This document shows, in pieces, positions 1 to 8,556 of a DNA stretch of 34,612 bases (position 1 is its first letter; every line of letters starts with the position of its first letter). This DNA comes from CAZQIC01 sp964593555. Its GTDB lineage: Bacteria; Bacteroidota; Bacteroidia; JAFLBG01. A program made the translations under genes and the position numbers. The notes beneath the pieces were generated by a model, which saw nothing but the letters and a program-made list of their open reading frames with translations, was not told where the DNA came from and did no database searches. The stretch spans positions 1-34,612 of the forward strand of contig CAZQIC010000040.1 of NCBI GenBank assembly GCA_964593555.1, read 5' to 3'.

Positions 1-50
1 GATACGATTTTATTAGATTGTTTTTAACATTCTATTTTTAGAACTCCCCT
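1..50. mobile_element. Terminus of an insertion sequence (right-hand end), cut by the window edge
   Basis: Bases 34-50 are the exact reverse complement of bases 34563-34579 (AGGGGAGTTCTAAAAAT read inward into the element). The coding sequence on the minus strand stops matching its family exactly at this point, after a typical STGL motif, and ends at a stop codon supplied by these bases. Beyond the 17 shared bases the two window ends differ, as the left and right ends of one element do. No transposase is visible, so the family is not named. Confidence 0.65.
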
Positions 51-2070
51 TAAGTCCTGTTGACGGGCTCCATAAATAATTGTTTGCTCCTGAAATACTT
101 AGTACATAGCTGAAGCCTGCGCACATGGATTGATTTGGTGTGATCAATAATGAGGGCAGTGCATTTACTGTTACTGTTACTGCCGCAGTAGCATTGCATC
201 CGTTAAGATCCGTTCCTGTAACAGAATAGGTTGTGGTTGTAGTTGGAGACACACTATTAGCAGAGCCCATTTGTGGATTTATGGTTATTGGAGACCAAAC
301 ATATGTCCATGCTCCCCCTGCCGTAATTGTCACAGAACTTCCTGAGCAAATAGATGTATTGGGAGAAGTGGTTATCGTTGGCAACGTAAATACATTAACC
401 GGTGCATAGGCAGTATCCCTGCAAAACTTTTTTGTTGTTACGATTACTGAATAAGTTGTGTTTGCATTTGGTGTTACTGTTATAGTTGAGGTGGTTGCAC
501 TGTTTTGCCAGACATAAGTTCCGCCGCCACCCGCTGTTAAACTAAGGCTGTTTCCAGAGCACACATCATGGTTGCCGGTGATCGTGGCAAAATTAAGATT
601 GGGGGGCTGGCACATATCATACTTGCCAATAAAAACATCGCTCCACGTAGTGCTCGAAATATTTTTTGCTGTACCGGCCGGATTAAAATTCATTGCTGTT
701 CCCTGGAAACGCCCTACAACATGGCAACCATTTTGGCTCACCGCAATTCCATATGCATCATCTTCTGCCGATTGACCAACTTTTAATGCGCAAAGGTAAT
801 TTCCATTGGTAGTATATTGGGCAACAAAAATATCTTTACTTCCGGCACTGCTTAAAATTTTAGATCCTGCTCCCGGATCAAAATCAACATTGGTACTTGC
901 GAATCCGCCGGCGATATAAACATTGTTAGAACAATCCAATGAAATATCTGTGCTTTTGTACCAGCTGTCATCAGATGCGCTGCCGCCTATTTTAAATGCC
1001 CATTGGTAAACACCTGCTGAATTATATTTGGAAACAAAAATGTCGTTACCGCCGGAACTTGTCACGTTTGCTGTTGATGCTCCCGGATCAAAATCTGCAG
1101 AACCCTGGAAAGTGCCGGAAACAAAGGAGTTTCCGGATGCATCTACCGCGATGGAAAATCCAACGTCGCTTGACGTTCCGCCGGCATTTATGGCCCAGTT
1201 ATAAATTCCGCCTGATGTATATTTGGCAATAAATATATCGCCCGATCCATTACTACTTTTTGTTGCAGTTGAACCCGTAGGATCAAAATCAATATTACTT
1301 CCTGAAAAAGTTCCCGTTACATAAACATTTGCCGTTGCATCCAACCCAACTCCCCAGCCCAAATCGCTCCCGCTTCCGCCGACAGCAAACGCCCAAACAT
1401 ATGATCCGGTTGTTGAATATTTTGCAACGAATGCATCATTAGCTCCTAGGCCTGTAACAGGTGCAATTCCTGAAGTGGGATCGAAATCAATATTTGTCCC
1501 CGAAAAATTTCCGGTAACATAGCAATTCCCTGCATCATCGGTTGCAATGCCATTTCCTTCATCCGATGATGCGCCGCCAATACGGAACGCCCATTGGTAA
1601 TTTCCATTTACATCGTACTTCGCAACAAAAATGTCATTACCGCCTGCACTGCTTAGCGGGGCGCTGCCTGCACCAGGATTAAAATCAACATTGGCACCTG
1701 CAAACCATCCTGTAACATAACAATCTCCTTTGTTGTCGAGAGAAACGTGATTGATCACATCGTTGCCGCCAACACCGGGAATAGTAATTGCCCACAAATA
1801 ATTTCCGGTAGCATCATATTTCGCTAAAAAAATATCCCAGCCTCCACCTGTCGCGGTAAGGTTGTTTGTTCCGCTGCCCGGATTAAAATCAATAGTACCC
1901 TGAAAATTTCCGCCTACGTATGAGTTGCCCAAACTGTCTACTTCAACATCGTAAGCCACATCTGCGCTTACATTTCCTGGTAATCCAAAAACCCATTGAT
2001 TGTTTTGTGCAGCTGAAATGCGATGCAATAGAATTAAAAAGATAATTGTCTTTAATGCTTTTTTTGTCAT
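13..2070 (-). CDS. Secreted SBBP-repeat beta-propeller protein, 3' end truncated by an insertion sequence
   Basis: This secreted protein has a signal peptide at about residues 1-21 (basic MTKK, hydrophobic stretch, cleavage near SAAQ). About seven repeats of ~65 residues follow (about 25-500), each with a D-[IA]-F-[LVI]-A-K-Y...W-A core and a DFNPG/DFDP motif, which is the SBBP beta-propeller pattern. Two complete Ig-like domains follow (about 505-645, with CSG...LTAGG...YVW and TTTYSV motifs). A third breaks off at residue ~672 after SPSTGL. The last ~12 residues are read from the insertion-sequence end and match nothing in the family. The missing part probably held more Ig-like domains and a T9SS sorting domain like those of the other large proteins here. 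It is divergent from the TPR-like gene at 2219. Without a sorting domain the product would probably not be anchored or exported correctly, so it is likely non-functional. Confidence 0.85.
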   Translation of the reverse strand: MTKKALKTIIFLILLHRISAAQNNQWVFGLPGNVSADVAYDVEVDSLGNSYVGGNFQGTIDFNPGSGTNNLTATGGGWDIFLAKYDATGNYLWAITIPGVGGNDVINHVSLDNKGDCYVTGWFAGANVDFNPGAGSAPLSSAGGNDIFVAKYDVNGNYQWAFRIGGASSDEGNGIATDDAGNCYVTGNFSGTNIDFDPTSGIAPVTGLGANDAFVAKYSTTGSYVWAFAVGGSGSDLGWGVGLDATANVYVTGTFSGSNIDFDPTGSTATKSSNGSGDIFIAKYTSGGIYNWAINAGGTSSDVGFSIAVDASGNSFVSGTFQGSADFDPGASTANVTSSGGNDIFVSKYNSAGVYQWAFKIGGSASDDSWYKSTDISLDCSNNVYIAGGFASTNVDFDPGAGSKILSSAGSKDIFVAQYTTNGNYLCALKVGQSAEDDAYGIAVSQNGCHVVGRFQGTAMNFNPAGTAKNISSTTWSDVFIGKYDMCQPPNLNFATITGNHDVCSGNSLSLTAGGGGTYVWQNSATTSTITVTPNANTTYSVIVTTKKFCRDTAYAPVNVFTLPTITTSPNTSICSGSSVTITAGGAWTYVWSPITINPQMGSANSVSPTTTTTYSVTGTDLNGCNATAAVTVTVNALPSLLITPNQSMCAGFSYVLSISGANNYLWSPSTGLKGSSKNRMLKTI

Positions 2071-2152
2071 GTCTGTGAGGTTGACTTACTTAACAAATAT
2101 GTATCTAGAATGTAAAAGGCACAAGCAATAAGTCGAAATTCCGTAAAATTCC

Positions 2153-2168
2153 AAATAAATGTTTATTT
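2153..2168. promoter_or_regulatory. AT-rich palindrome in the divergent intergenic region
   Basis: AAATAAA and TTTATTT form a perfect 7-bp inverted repeat around TG. It lies between the two divergent starts at 2070 and 2219, where an operator would sit. AT-rich palindromes are common by chance in this base composition, so this is only a candidate site. Confidence 0.25.
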
Positions 2169-2200
2169 TAGTAAAGTGCGGTTATTACGCTAAAAAGACA

Positions 2201-2208
2201 TATTTTTG
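2201..2208 (+). promoter_or_regulatory. Possible -7 promoter element for the TPR-like gene
   Basis: TATTTTTG matches the Bacteroidota -7 consensus TAnnTTTG. It lies 10 bases before the ATG at 2219, so the transcript would have almost no leader. No clear -33 TTTG was found, so support is partial. Confidence 0.35.
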
Positions 2209-2218
2209 GTAAAATTCT

Positions 2219-3754
2219 ATGGAACAAAGGGACGATCTTTTTGAACTCATTAAATCGATGAGCAAAGCTGAGAAAAGGCATTTTAAACTTTCGAATGGAA
2301 CCTTCGGCGGCGGAAAAAATTATTTACGTTTATATGAAGCTATTGAACATCAACAAAAATATGATGAAGCAGCGATAGAAAAATTATTTGCGAAGGAATC
2401 ATTCGTGAAACAATTACATGTAACAAAAAATTATTTATATCAGCACATTGTAAAAAGCCTCAAATTATTTCATGCTGAAAAAACTTCCTGGTCTGTTCTG
2501 AGATCAATGCTTGATGATTATGAATGTTTGTTTTCCAGGAAACTATATCGACAGGCTGAAAAATTATTGCGCCGAATAAAACAAAAGGCGTTGGAGTATG
2601 AAAATTTTTACTGCTTGATGGAGATCCTTGATAAGGAAGAGTCCTCGATGAGAATTTTAAATGATGTTAAAAAACTGGAAAATTCTTTGAAGCAGTTAAA
2701 TGAAGACAGGGCGCTTTTTCTTAAAAGCCTGCAGAATAATTTTACGTATAAAAAAATTAGCAGCGAGATGCTCGTCTTCGGCCATAATGCAGGAAGGGCA
2801 AGAGAAAAAGAAACAGAGGAGGCCTATAAAAAAATAATCAATTTACCTGCAATGAAAGGCCCTGAATTGGCTTTCACGGATACGGCGACGGGCTTTTATC
2901 ACCAGATACTGAGTACATGTTATTATAGTACACATAATTATAAAAAATCATATTATCATTTGCTTCAGCAAAAAAATTTTATTGAATCAAATGCTGCGCG
3001 AAAAAAAAGATTCATGGGGGAGTACATGAATGTATTGAGCAACATGCTTTTTCTCGGAAAAAAAATATTGGATTTCGATAAAATGTTAACACTGCTTGAT
3101 TCATTTAAGGAGATATTGCATGAATCACCGCAGCAAATAGAAAGAATTCTGCAGCCCTATTATTCTATATTGATCGATGTGTATTGCCAGGAAGGAAAAT
3201 TTGCAGAGCTTTTTCCGAGATTAAAAGAGGTGGAAACGTGGATCGGTGAAACTAAAATTGTGCGCAGGGCCGATAATTCGGATATTGTGCTTGATCAAAA
3301 GTTGGCATACGCATATTTTGGAATGGGAAAGCATAAAGAAGCGCTGCATTGGCTAAACAAGGCGCTGAACTTTCCTGAAAAGGAAAACATTAAAATAGAT
3401 ATTTATTCGTTCTTCATGATCTTCAATTTGATATTGCATTATGAATTGCATAACACAGATCTGCTGCCATACATAACCCGCTCCACGTTCCGTTATCTTT
3501 CCCGCAAAGAAAAAATGTTCCGGTTTGAAAAAATAATCCTTGGTTTTATCAAAAGAACTGCGCTCACATTTAAAAATAAGGAAGTTCAGCGCGAGGCATT
3601 TAAAAAATTGAAACAGGAATTACTTCCACTTCTTAATAACGATTTCGAAAAGCAGGCTTTCGATAATTTTGATTTTATCGCATGGCTGGATAGCAGGATA
3701 GAAAATATTTCTTTTGCCGATGCAGTAAGAAAAAAATCCAGGAAAAGTAAATAG
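2219..3754 (+). CDS. TPR-like alpha-helical protein, copy A of three
   Basis: This is an uncharacterised protein of 511 residues with no signal peptide or membrane segment, so it is probably cytoplasmic. It is predicted to be almost wholly helical. The N-terminus has the family motif DLFELIKSMSKAEKRHFKL (about 6-24). A TPR-like helix pair (YFGMGKHKEALHWLNKALN) lies near residue 375, and the C-terminus has FDFIAWLDSRIEN (about 481-493). The genes at 8557 and 24658 encode full-length paralogs with the same motifs in the same places. The most conserved part is the C-terminal third, with IFNLILHYE, RYLSRKE and FEKIIL. It is head-to-head with the truncated SBBP protein gene, 148 bp apart. Helical-repeat proteins of this type usually bind other proteins. 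A regulatory or scaffolding role for the neighbouring surface protein is inference. Confidence 0.85.
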   Translation: MEQRDDLFELIKSMSKAEKRHFKLSNGTFGGGKNYLRLYEAIEHQQKYDEAAIEKLFAKESFVKQLHVTKNYLYQHIVKSLKLFHAEKTSWSVLRSMLDDYECLFSRKLYRQAEKLLRRIKQKALEYENFYCLMEILDKEESSMRILNDVKKLENSLKQLNEDRALFLKSLQNNFTYKKISSEMLVFGHNAGRAREKETEEAYKKIINLPAMKGPELAFTDTATGFYHQILSTCYYSTHNYKKSYYHLLQQKNFIESNAARKKRFMGEYMNVLSNMLFLGKKILDFDKMLTLLDSFKEILHESPQQIERILQPYYSILIDVYCQEGKFAELFPRLKEVETWIGETKIVRRADNSDIVLDQKLAYAYFGMGKHKEALHWLNKALNFPEKENIKIDIYSFFMIFNLILHYELHNTDLLPYITRSTFRYLSRKEKMFRFEKIILGFIKRTALTFKNKEVQREAFKKLKQELLPLLNNDFEKQAFDNFDFIAWLDSRIENISFADAVRKKSRKSK

Positions 3755-3766
3755 CCCTCAAGTAAA

Positions 3767-3807
3767 AAAAACAATGCTCAGGTAAAATTTACCTGAGCAT
3801 TGTTTTT
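3767..3807. terminator. Bidirectional intrinsic terminator
   Basis: Bases 3767-3786 and 3788-3807 form a perfect 20-bp inverted repeat around one central base. The outer arms are A-rich on the left and T-rich on the right, so a U tract follows the hairpin on either strand. It sits between the convergent ends at 3754 and 3826 and can terminate both genes. Confidence 0.85.
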
Positions 3808-3825
3808 GGGACCGGGAATATTCTT

Positions 3826-4275
3826 CTACAACTTTCCTATTGGCTCGCTTGTTATTATTTGTTTGAACATGATCGTGTTTCCATCAGGATCCATGATCAT
3901 TGCCGATTTTAATTTTTCAGTGATCACTACGTCACCTTTTATCTTACCGCCGTTTTTCATCGCATTAGTAATTGCGGAAGAAATGTTGTTTACAACAAAA
4001 TCAAACTGGTGCCTGTTTTGGTTCACCATATTAGTGTTTGCTGTGGTTCCGTATAAATATAGCTTCACTTCACCTATATATCCATTATATGTAGTTGTGC
4101 CGTACGCTTCTGATCGGCTGAATTGTATGCCAAATACGTTTGAATAAAAGTCGGCCATTTGTTTAATATTCCCTGAAGAAATGGCTATTTGATCCATTTT
4201 AAAGGCCGGACCGCCTGTTTGTGCTATTATAGTTGTTGAAGAAATTACAAGTACCAGCAACAGAAACTTTTTCAT
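3826..4275 (-). CDS. Exported VOC-family (glyoxalase/bleomycin-resistance fold) protein
   Basis: The product has 149 residues. A signal peptide occupies about residues 1-19 (MKKFLLLVLV, cleavage after IIAQ), so it is exported, probably to the periplasm. The rest is a single VOC module. It opens with the strand-helix pattern MDQIAISSGNIKQMADFYSNV, here shown in two parts as MDQIAISSGN and IKQMADFYSNV. It continues with a central HQFDFVV strand and ends with the family signature MDPDGNTIMF near residues 129-138. The usual metal-binding His in the first strand and Glu near the end are not both present, so metal-dependent lyase activity is doubtful. Substrate is unknown. It stands alone, convergent with the TPR-like gene across a shared terminator. 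Confidence 0.8.
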   Translation of the reverse strand: MKKFLLLVLVISSTTIIAQTGGPAFKMDQIAISSGNIKQMADFYSNVFGIQFSRSEAYGTTTYNGYIGEVKLYLYGTTANTNMVNQNRHQFDFVVNNISSAITNAMKNGGKIKGDVVITEKLKSAMIMDPDGNTIMFKQIITSEPIGKL

Positions 4276-4589
4276 ATTAAAACTTTATTATTTATTAATT
4301 GTTTAGTGTTCGCGGGGTCTTTTACCCGGGCAACGCATAAAAGGTTTCAGTTATTTTATTAAATTTTCAATTATTAAAAATTTATACCTTTTGCTGCAAC
4401 CTTTCAAAATTTATGCCGTAAACACAAACTGTAATAAAATACCTGATTATTTGCTTGTTCTAAGCAATAGGGTTAATTTCAAATCTGTTTATGGGATTTA
4501 GGGCTGTGTAAAATTATACACTATTATGCGTGATATCCATCTTTGGTTATGGAACCTAAATAAAACAAATCTTGTCCGGAAGGGATTCT
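4276..4589. other. Intergenic stretch with nothing recognised
   Basis: This AT-rich gap of 314 bases lies between the start of the VOC gene and the end of the next minus-strand gene. It should hold the VOC promoter, but no TAnnTTTG match at a suitable distance was found. There is a small imperfect palindrome (GTGTA...TACAC) at 4506-4521. No RNA gene or coding remnant was seen. Confidence 0.5.
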
Positions 4590-7500
4590 TTACCTGATAA
4601 GATTAACCAGGCCTGTGTAGTTATAATTTTTTCCCGTAATGTCTTGTGCCGATAGTTTCCAGATGTAAGTATCTATCTGTGCCATTTTTTTTCCTTCATT
4701 GGCTTTCCCATTCCATCCTTCATTAGCATTATTTGTTTCGAAGATCATATTCCCCCAGCGGTCGTAAACAATTAATTTATATTTCTCTATATCTATGCCG
4801 GTTAATTCCGGGATAAACAGATCATTTTTCCCATCATCATTAGGCGTAAATGTATTGGGAATGTATATTGATGACTCTTCATTTACTGTTATGGAATTAT
4901 AAGCAGTGTCACTACAACCGTAATCATTGCTAACAATAAGTATTACATTGTGTGTTCCGGCTGCATCATAAGTATAAGCAGGATTTTGTTGAAAAGATGC
5001 CCCTAATGAAGGATCTCCGAAACTCCATTGCCATGCTACTGCACCTGAAGAAAGATCGGTAAAAGAAATTGTTGGTGCTGCAAGGGTTGCTGGTTGTGGG
5101 TTAGCGGAGAACGCTGCAACAGGCAAAGAATATATATTAATGTAATTTGTTTTTATCGCATTTGCAGTACAACCATTAATATCGGTTACCATTAATGAAA
5201 CGGAGAATACTCCGCTTGTTGTATAACAATGAATAGGATCATCGGTATTTATTGAATTGCCATCACCAAAATTCCAAAAATAATTTGTTGCAGTTGCACT
5301 TTGCGATGTAAAGTTTACACAGAGCTCTTTACAGGCCGCTGTATCCGGCGCACTAAAAGTTACCTCGGGAAGAGAAAGTACAGTTACACTCGTTGTGCTT
5401 GTTGCGCTGCAACCATTTATATCAGTTATAGTAACAGAGAATGTTGTATTGCTTGTTAGCGGCGTAGTTGCTGAACTCGATGCAAGAGGGTTGATCACAC
5501 TTGCCGTAGGTTGCCATTGAACAAATGATGCCCCGCTAGTTACGGATAATTGTGCCACGGAACCAGAACAAACCGGGCCGCTGTTTGTAGCTATTGCTAA
5601 TGGTAAGGGAAAAACAGTAATGGTTGTTATGGCTTGTGCTGTACATCCTGATGGATCACTTGCAACAACACTATATGTTGTTGAAGTAGTAGGTGCAGCT
5701 AAAATAGTATTGGTAGTAATTCCGGTATTGCCTGCAGGAGTGATCCAACTGTAATTAACACCTCCGGTACCTGAGCTGCTAGCGGTTAATATTACATTAG
5801 TTCCTTCACAAAATGCGATGGATGTTGGATTTACATTTACATTAATACCCGAGTTTATTGTAATAGTTTGTGTTTTTGTTCCACTGCACGTACCAACAGT
5901 AAGTACAGCATTGTAATTCCCCGGACCAGAATAGAAATGTGTAGGATGTGTTAATGTGGAAGTATTACCATCACCAAAATCCCAATGCCAGGTTGATATG
6001 GGATTCCATCCGCGAGGGGTTACTGGATTGGAAGGATCGCAATCTTTAAAATTAAAATCGACTGTCGCGCCACACGCAGCAGATGTTTGTGACATAGTAA
6101 AATCGGGAGTAACAACTCCTGTTTTATCCGCCAGTTTAAAAATGAATCCCTGGTATAAGAATGTGCTTAAATTATTTAGCTTGGAAGTTTGATATACGCC
6201 TGTAGTCACAGGAAAGTCATTGGAAAAAGTTGTTCCTCCAACTACCACTTCTTCTTTACATCCGCTTCCGAGCAAAGCAAGTGAATGTCCCATGCCATTA
6301 CCTGCAAAATCGATATTAGAACCACCAAGAAATGTAGAGTAAAGAATATTCAACGAGTTATCCAATTTTGCAACAAATACATCAGTGTTATTCTTATGTA
6401 CGGGTTGGTGTGCTCCGCAAGTGGTTGGAAAATCTATTTGCGCTTTACCGGTAACAAAAACTTCTTCATCACTATCCACTGCAATATCAAAACCGCTATC
6501 CTGACTGGATCCTCCAATGTAACGTCCTGCAATGAGGTCGCCCATGTCTGGTGCAACATTATTGTTATTCAATCTTAATTTAAGTATAAACACATCTCCT
6601 TGCCCGCCTGAGTATGCAGGTGAAACTGCAGTAGTTGGAAAGCCCCATCCTGCCTGGCCTGTAACGTATACTACTTCGGGATCCACAGTAGATATAGCAA
6701 TGCCATTGCTCATGGTTTGTTGTTGTATCCCATTCCAGGTTGCAGGCGCTCCTATATATGTAGAATAAATAAGGTCTGAAGTCCCTGCCCCTAAAGGATT
6801 TATGCGGCACACGAAACCATCATTCATAACTGCCGCAGTGTTATAAGTATTGTCCAATGCTCCTGAAGTTGTTGGAAAATCGACAACAGGGTAATCCGGC
6901 TGAAAAATATTTCCTGTAAAATAAATATGTCCATTGCTGCCGAACTGAATATCCCTTACCGATTCATTTCCTTTATCACCACCAATAAAACTTGAGTACA
7001 ATAGGTTAGCGGGATTAACGGCCCCACCTGTAGGATTAATATTGATGTGGCTTACGAAGCCATCCATTTTTCCGGATACACAAGTGGGATCATAACATCC
7101 TGTAGTTGTTGGAAAATTAGGCGAACGCGTATCTCCGCCTACTACTACTTCGTTGGGGCCGCTCAACGCGATGCATAAGCCCAGATCTGCGGAACTTTCA
7201 CCACCAAGGAAAGTACTGTATAAAATAGAATTCCCTGCAGCATTTAATTTTAATACAAAAGCATCATTGACATTGAAAGAAGGAGTATAATTAAAAACGT
7301 TGTCAACAGCACCTGCAGTTATTGGAAAATTATTTGACCCGGTAGTTCCACAAACAAAAGCTTCGCCCGCTGCATTTACTGCGATCCCATTTCCAGCGTC
7401 GTTGCCTGAGCCTCCAATGTACGTTGCCCAAACTATGCTGCTGGCATCGGGCATCATTTTTATTACAAAGGCATCGTAGGTCCCGCCGTTATATGTTCCC

Positions 7501-8387
7501 GGTATCGTTGGAAATGTAGTTTGGCAAACACCGGTTGCGTAAACATATCCGAGCGCATCAACACCAATATCGTTTACCCAGGTTTGTGTACCAGCTGCCG
7601 CACCAACATAAGTGGACCAATCAAGTATTACCGGATCAATGATGAGATCTTTTGATTTGTCGTATGCGCCTGCAATGGCAAACCCAAACGAATTGTTTTC
7701 GTATATAGTGTAATTTACAGGAACTTCTTTTTTTGTACCATTAATAATCTGGTATGCAAATGGTTTTTTTTCTATTTGTATTCCCCAGCGTGTTTGTACT
7801 AAGAAATCTCCGTTATTATTGACAGAGATTTTTTCGACGCCATCATAACGCATTTTTATATTACCAACAATCGCCCCCGGCTTTAATACATAATCATACT
7901 CGATAAGATCGTTATTGAAATAATACCTGAGATCGGTATGGGGATAAATAGCAGTGTAAACGATTTCTTTATAATCAGCAACATTGAGAAAGTTTTTTGA
8001 ACCGATTAAATAATTGCAATTGTCCGGTGAAGAATTTTTTCCGCTCACAGTGGTTTTATTACATCCTTCAAATAAAAGATTATAAACCAGGGTTTGTGTT
8101 TTATGGAAATTTTCTGTTGAAAAAGCATCATCGTTTTTTTCTTCAATATTTTTTGTGATTGCAAAACTCAATCCGTTTTCGAGAAAGTAAATGTTTCTGG
8201 CGGAGGAAGATGTTTGGAACAATATTTCTCTTTCCCACTGTCCGGCATTTTCCCTTAGCACACTACTTTTAAAAGCATTAATGTTTGTTGTTGTTTCGGA
8301 TTGGGACGCGGCATTATTAACCAGCAAAAACAAAAAGGGGATTAGAAAGGCTTTTTTATTAAAATGTCTGAATGGGGACAAAAACAT
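4590..8387 (-). CDS. Large T9SS-secreted surface protein: SBBP propeller, PKD and Ig-like domains, CHU_C tail
   Basis: The product has 1265 residues. A signal peptide lies at about 1-29 (FLIPFLFLL, cleavage near ASQ). Residues ~35-250 resemble the domain that commonly precedes SBBP repeats in this phylum (NAGQWE...FLENGLSFA, later DPVILDWSTY). Seven to eight SBBP propeller units span ~255-745 (YSTFLGG, GNGIAV, FPTT motifs). A PKD domain (WHWDFGDGN) is near 800, and two Ig-like domains fill ~850-1010. Two more PKD domains follow (FWNFGDGN and WQWSFGDP). The C-terminal ~85 residues are the type B sorting domain (IPNTFTPNDDGKNDLF, YDRWGNMIFET, W.G, ending LVNLIR). T9SS exports such proteins and anchors them on or releases them from the surface. 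It is probably an adhesin or sugar-binding surface protein. It is divergent from the TPR-like gene at 8557. Confidence 0.92.
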   Translation of the reverse strand: MFLSPFRHFNKKAFLIPFLFLLVNNAASQSETTTNINAFKSSVLRENAGQWEREILFQTSSSARNIYFLENGLSFAITKNIEEKNDDAFSTENFHKTQTLVYNLLFEGCNKTTVSGKNSSPDNCNYLIGSKNFLNVADYKEIVYTAIYPHTDLRYYFNNDLIEYDYVLKPGAIVGNIKMRYDGVEKISVNNNGDFLVQTRWGIQIEKKPFAYQIINGTKKEVPVNYTIYENNSFGFAIAGAYDKSKDLIIDPVILDWSTYVGAAAGTQTWVNDIGVDALGYVYATGVCQTTFPTIPGTYNGGTYDAFVIKMMPDASSIVWATYIGGSGNDAGNGIAVNAAGEAFVCGTTGSNNFPITAGAVDNVFNYTPSFNVNDAFVLKLNAAGNSILYSTFLGGESSADLGLCIALSGPNEVVVGGDTRSPNFPTTTGCYDPTCVSGKMDGFVSHININPTGGAVNPANLLYSSFIGGDKGNESVRDIQFGSNGHIYFTGNIFQPDYPVVDFPTTSGALDNTYNTAAVMNDGFVCRINPLGAGTSDLIYSTYIGAPATWNGIQQQTMSNGIAISTVDPEVVYVTGQAGWGFPTTAVSPAYSGGQGDVFILKLRLNNNNVAPDMGDLIAGRYIGGSSQDSGFDIAVDSDEEVFVTGKAQIDFPTTCGAHQPVHKNNTDVFVAKLDNSLNILYSTFLGGSNIDFAGNGMGHSLALLGSGCKEEVVVGGTTFSNDFPVTTGVYQTSKLNNLSTFLYQGFIFKLADKTGVVTPDFTMSQTSAACGATVDFNFKDCDPSNPVTPRGWNPISTWHWDFGDGNTSTLTHPTHFYSGPGNYNAVLTVGTCSGTKTQTITINSGINVNVNPTSIAFCEGTNVILTASSSGTGGVNYSWITPAGNTGITTNTILAAPTTSTTYSVVASDPSGCTAQAITTITVFPLPLAIATNSGPVCSGSVAQLSVTSGASFVQWQPTASVINPLASSSATTPLTSNTTFSVTITDINGCSATSTTSVTVLSLPEVTFSAPDTAACKELCVNFTSQSATATNYFWNFGDGNSINTDDPIHCYTTSGVFSVSLMVTDINGCTANAIKTNYINIYSLPVAAFSANPQPATLAAPTISFTDLSSGAVAWQWSFGDPSLGASFQQNPAYTYDAAGTHNVILIVSNDYGCSDTAYNSITVNEESSIYIPNTFTPNDDGKNDLFIPELTGIDIEKYKLIVYDRWGNMIFETNNANEGWNGKANEGKKMAQIDTYIWKLSAQDITGKNYNYTGLVNLIR

Positions 8388-8556
8388 AATACGTTAATGT
8401 TGGATATATACTAAGGTGACGAAAAGAGGCTTGCGTATCAATTTATATAAGGGACATTATTTGTATTCTAACTGACAATATAATTTCAATATTACTCTGT
8501 ATGCCTTGTAAGTATGTGATTTTAAAGAGTTATATTTAATAAGTAGTTTGTATTCT

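Noticed and set aside
5956..6810. Several 70-100-residue open frames on both strands inside the 4590-8387 gene
   Set aside because: They are out-of-frame shadows of a clear secreted protein, with no start context or family likeness.
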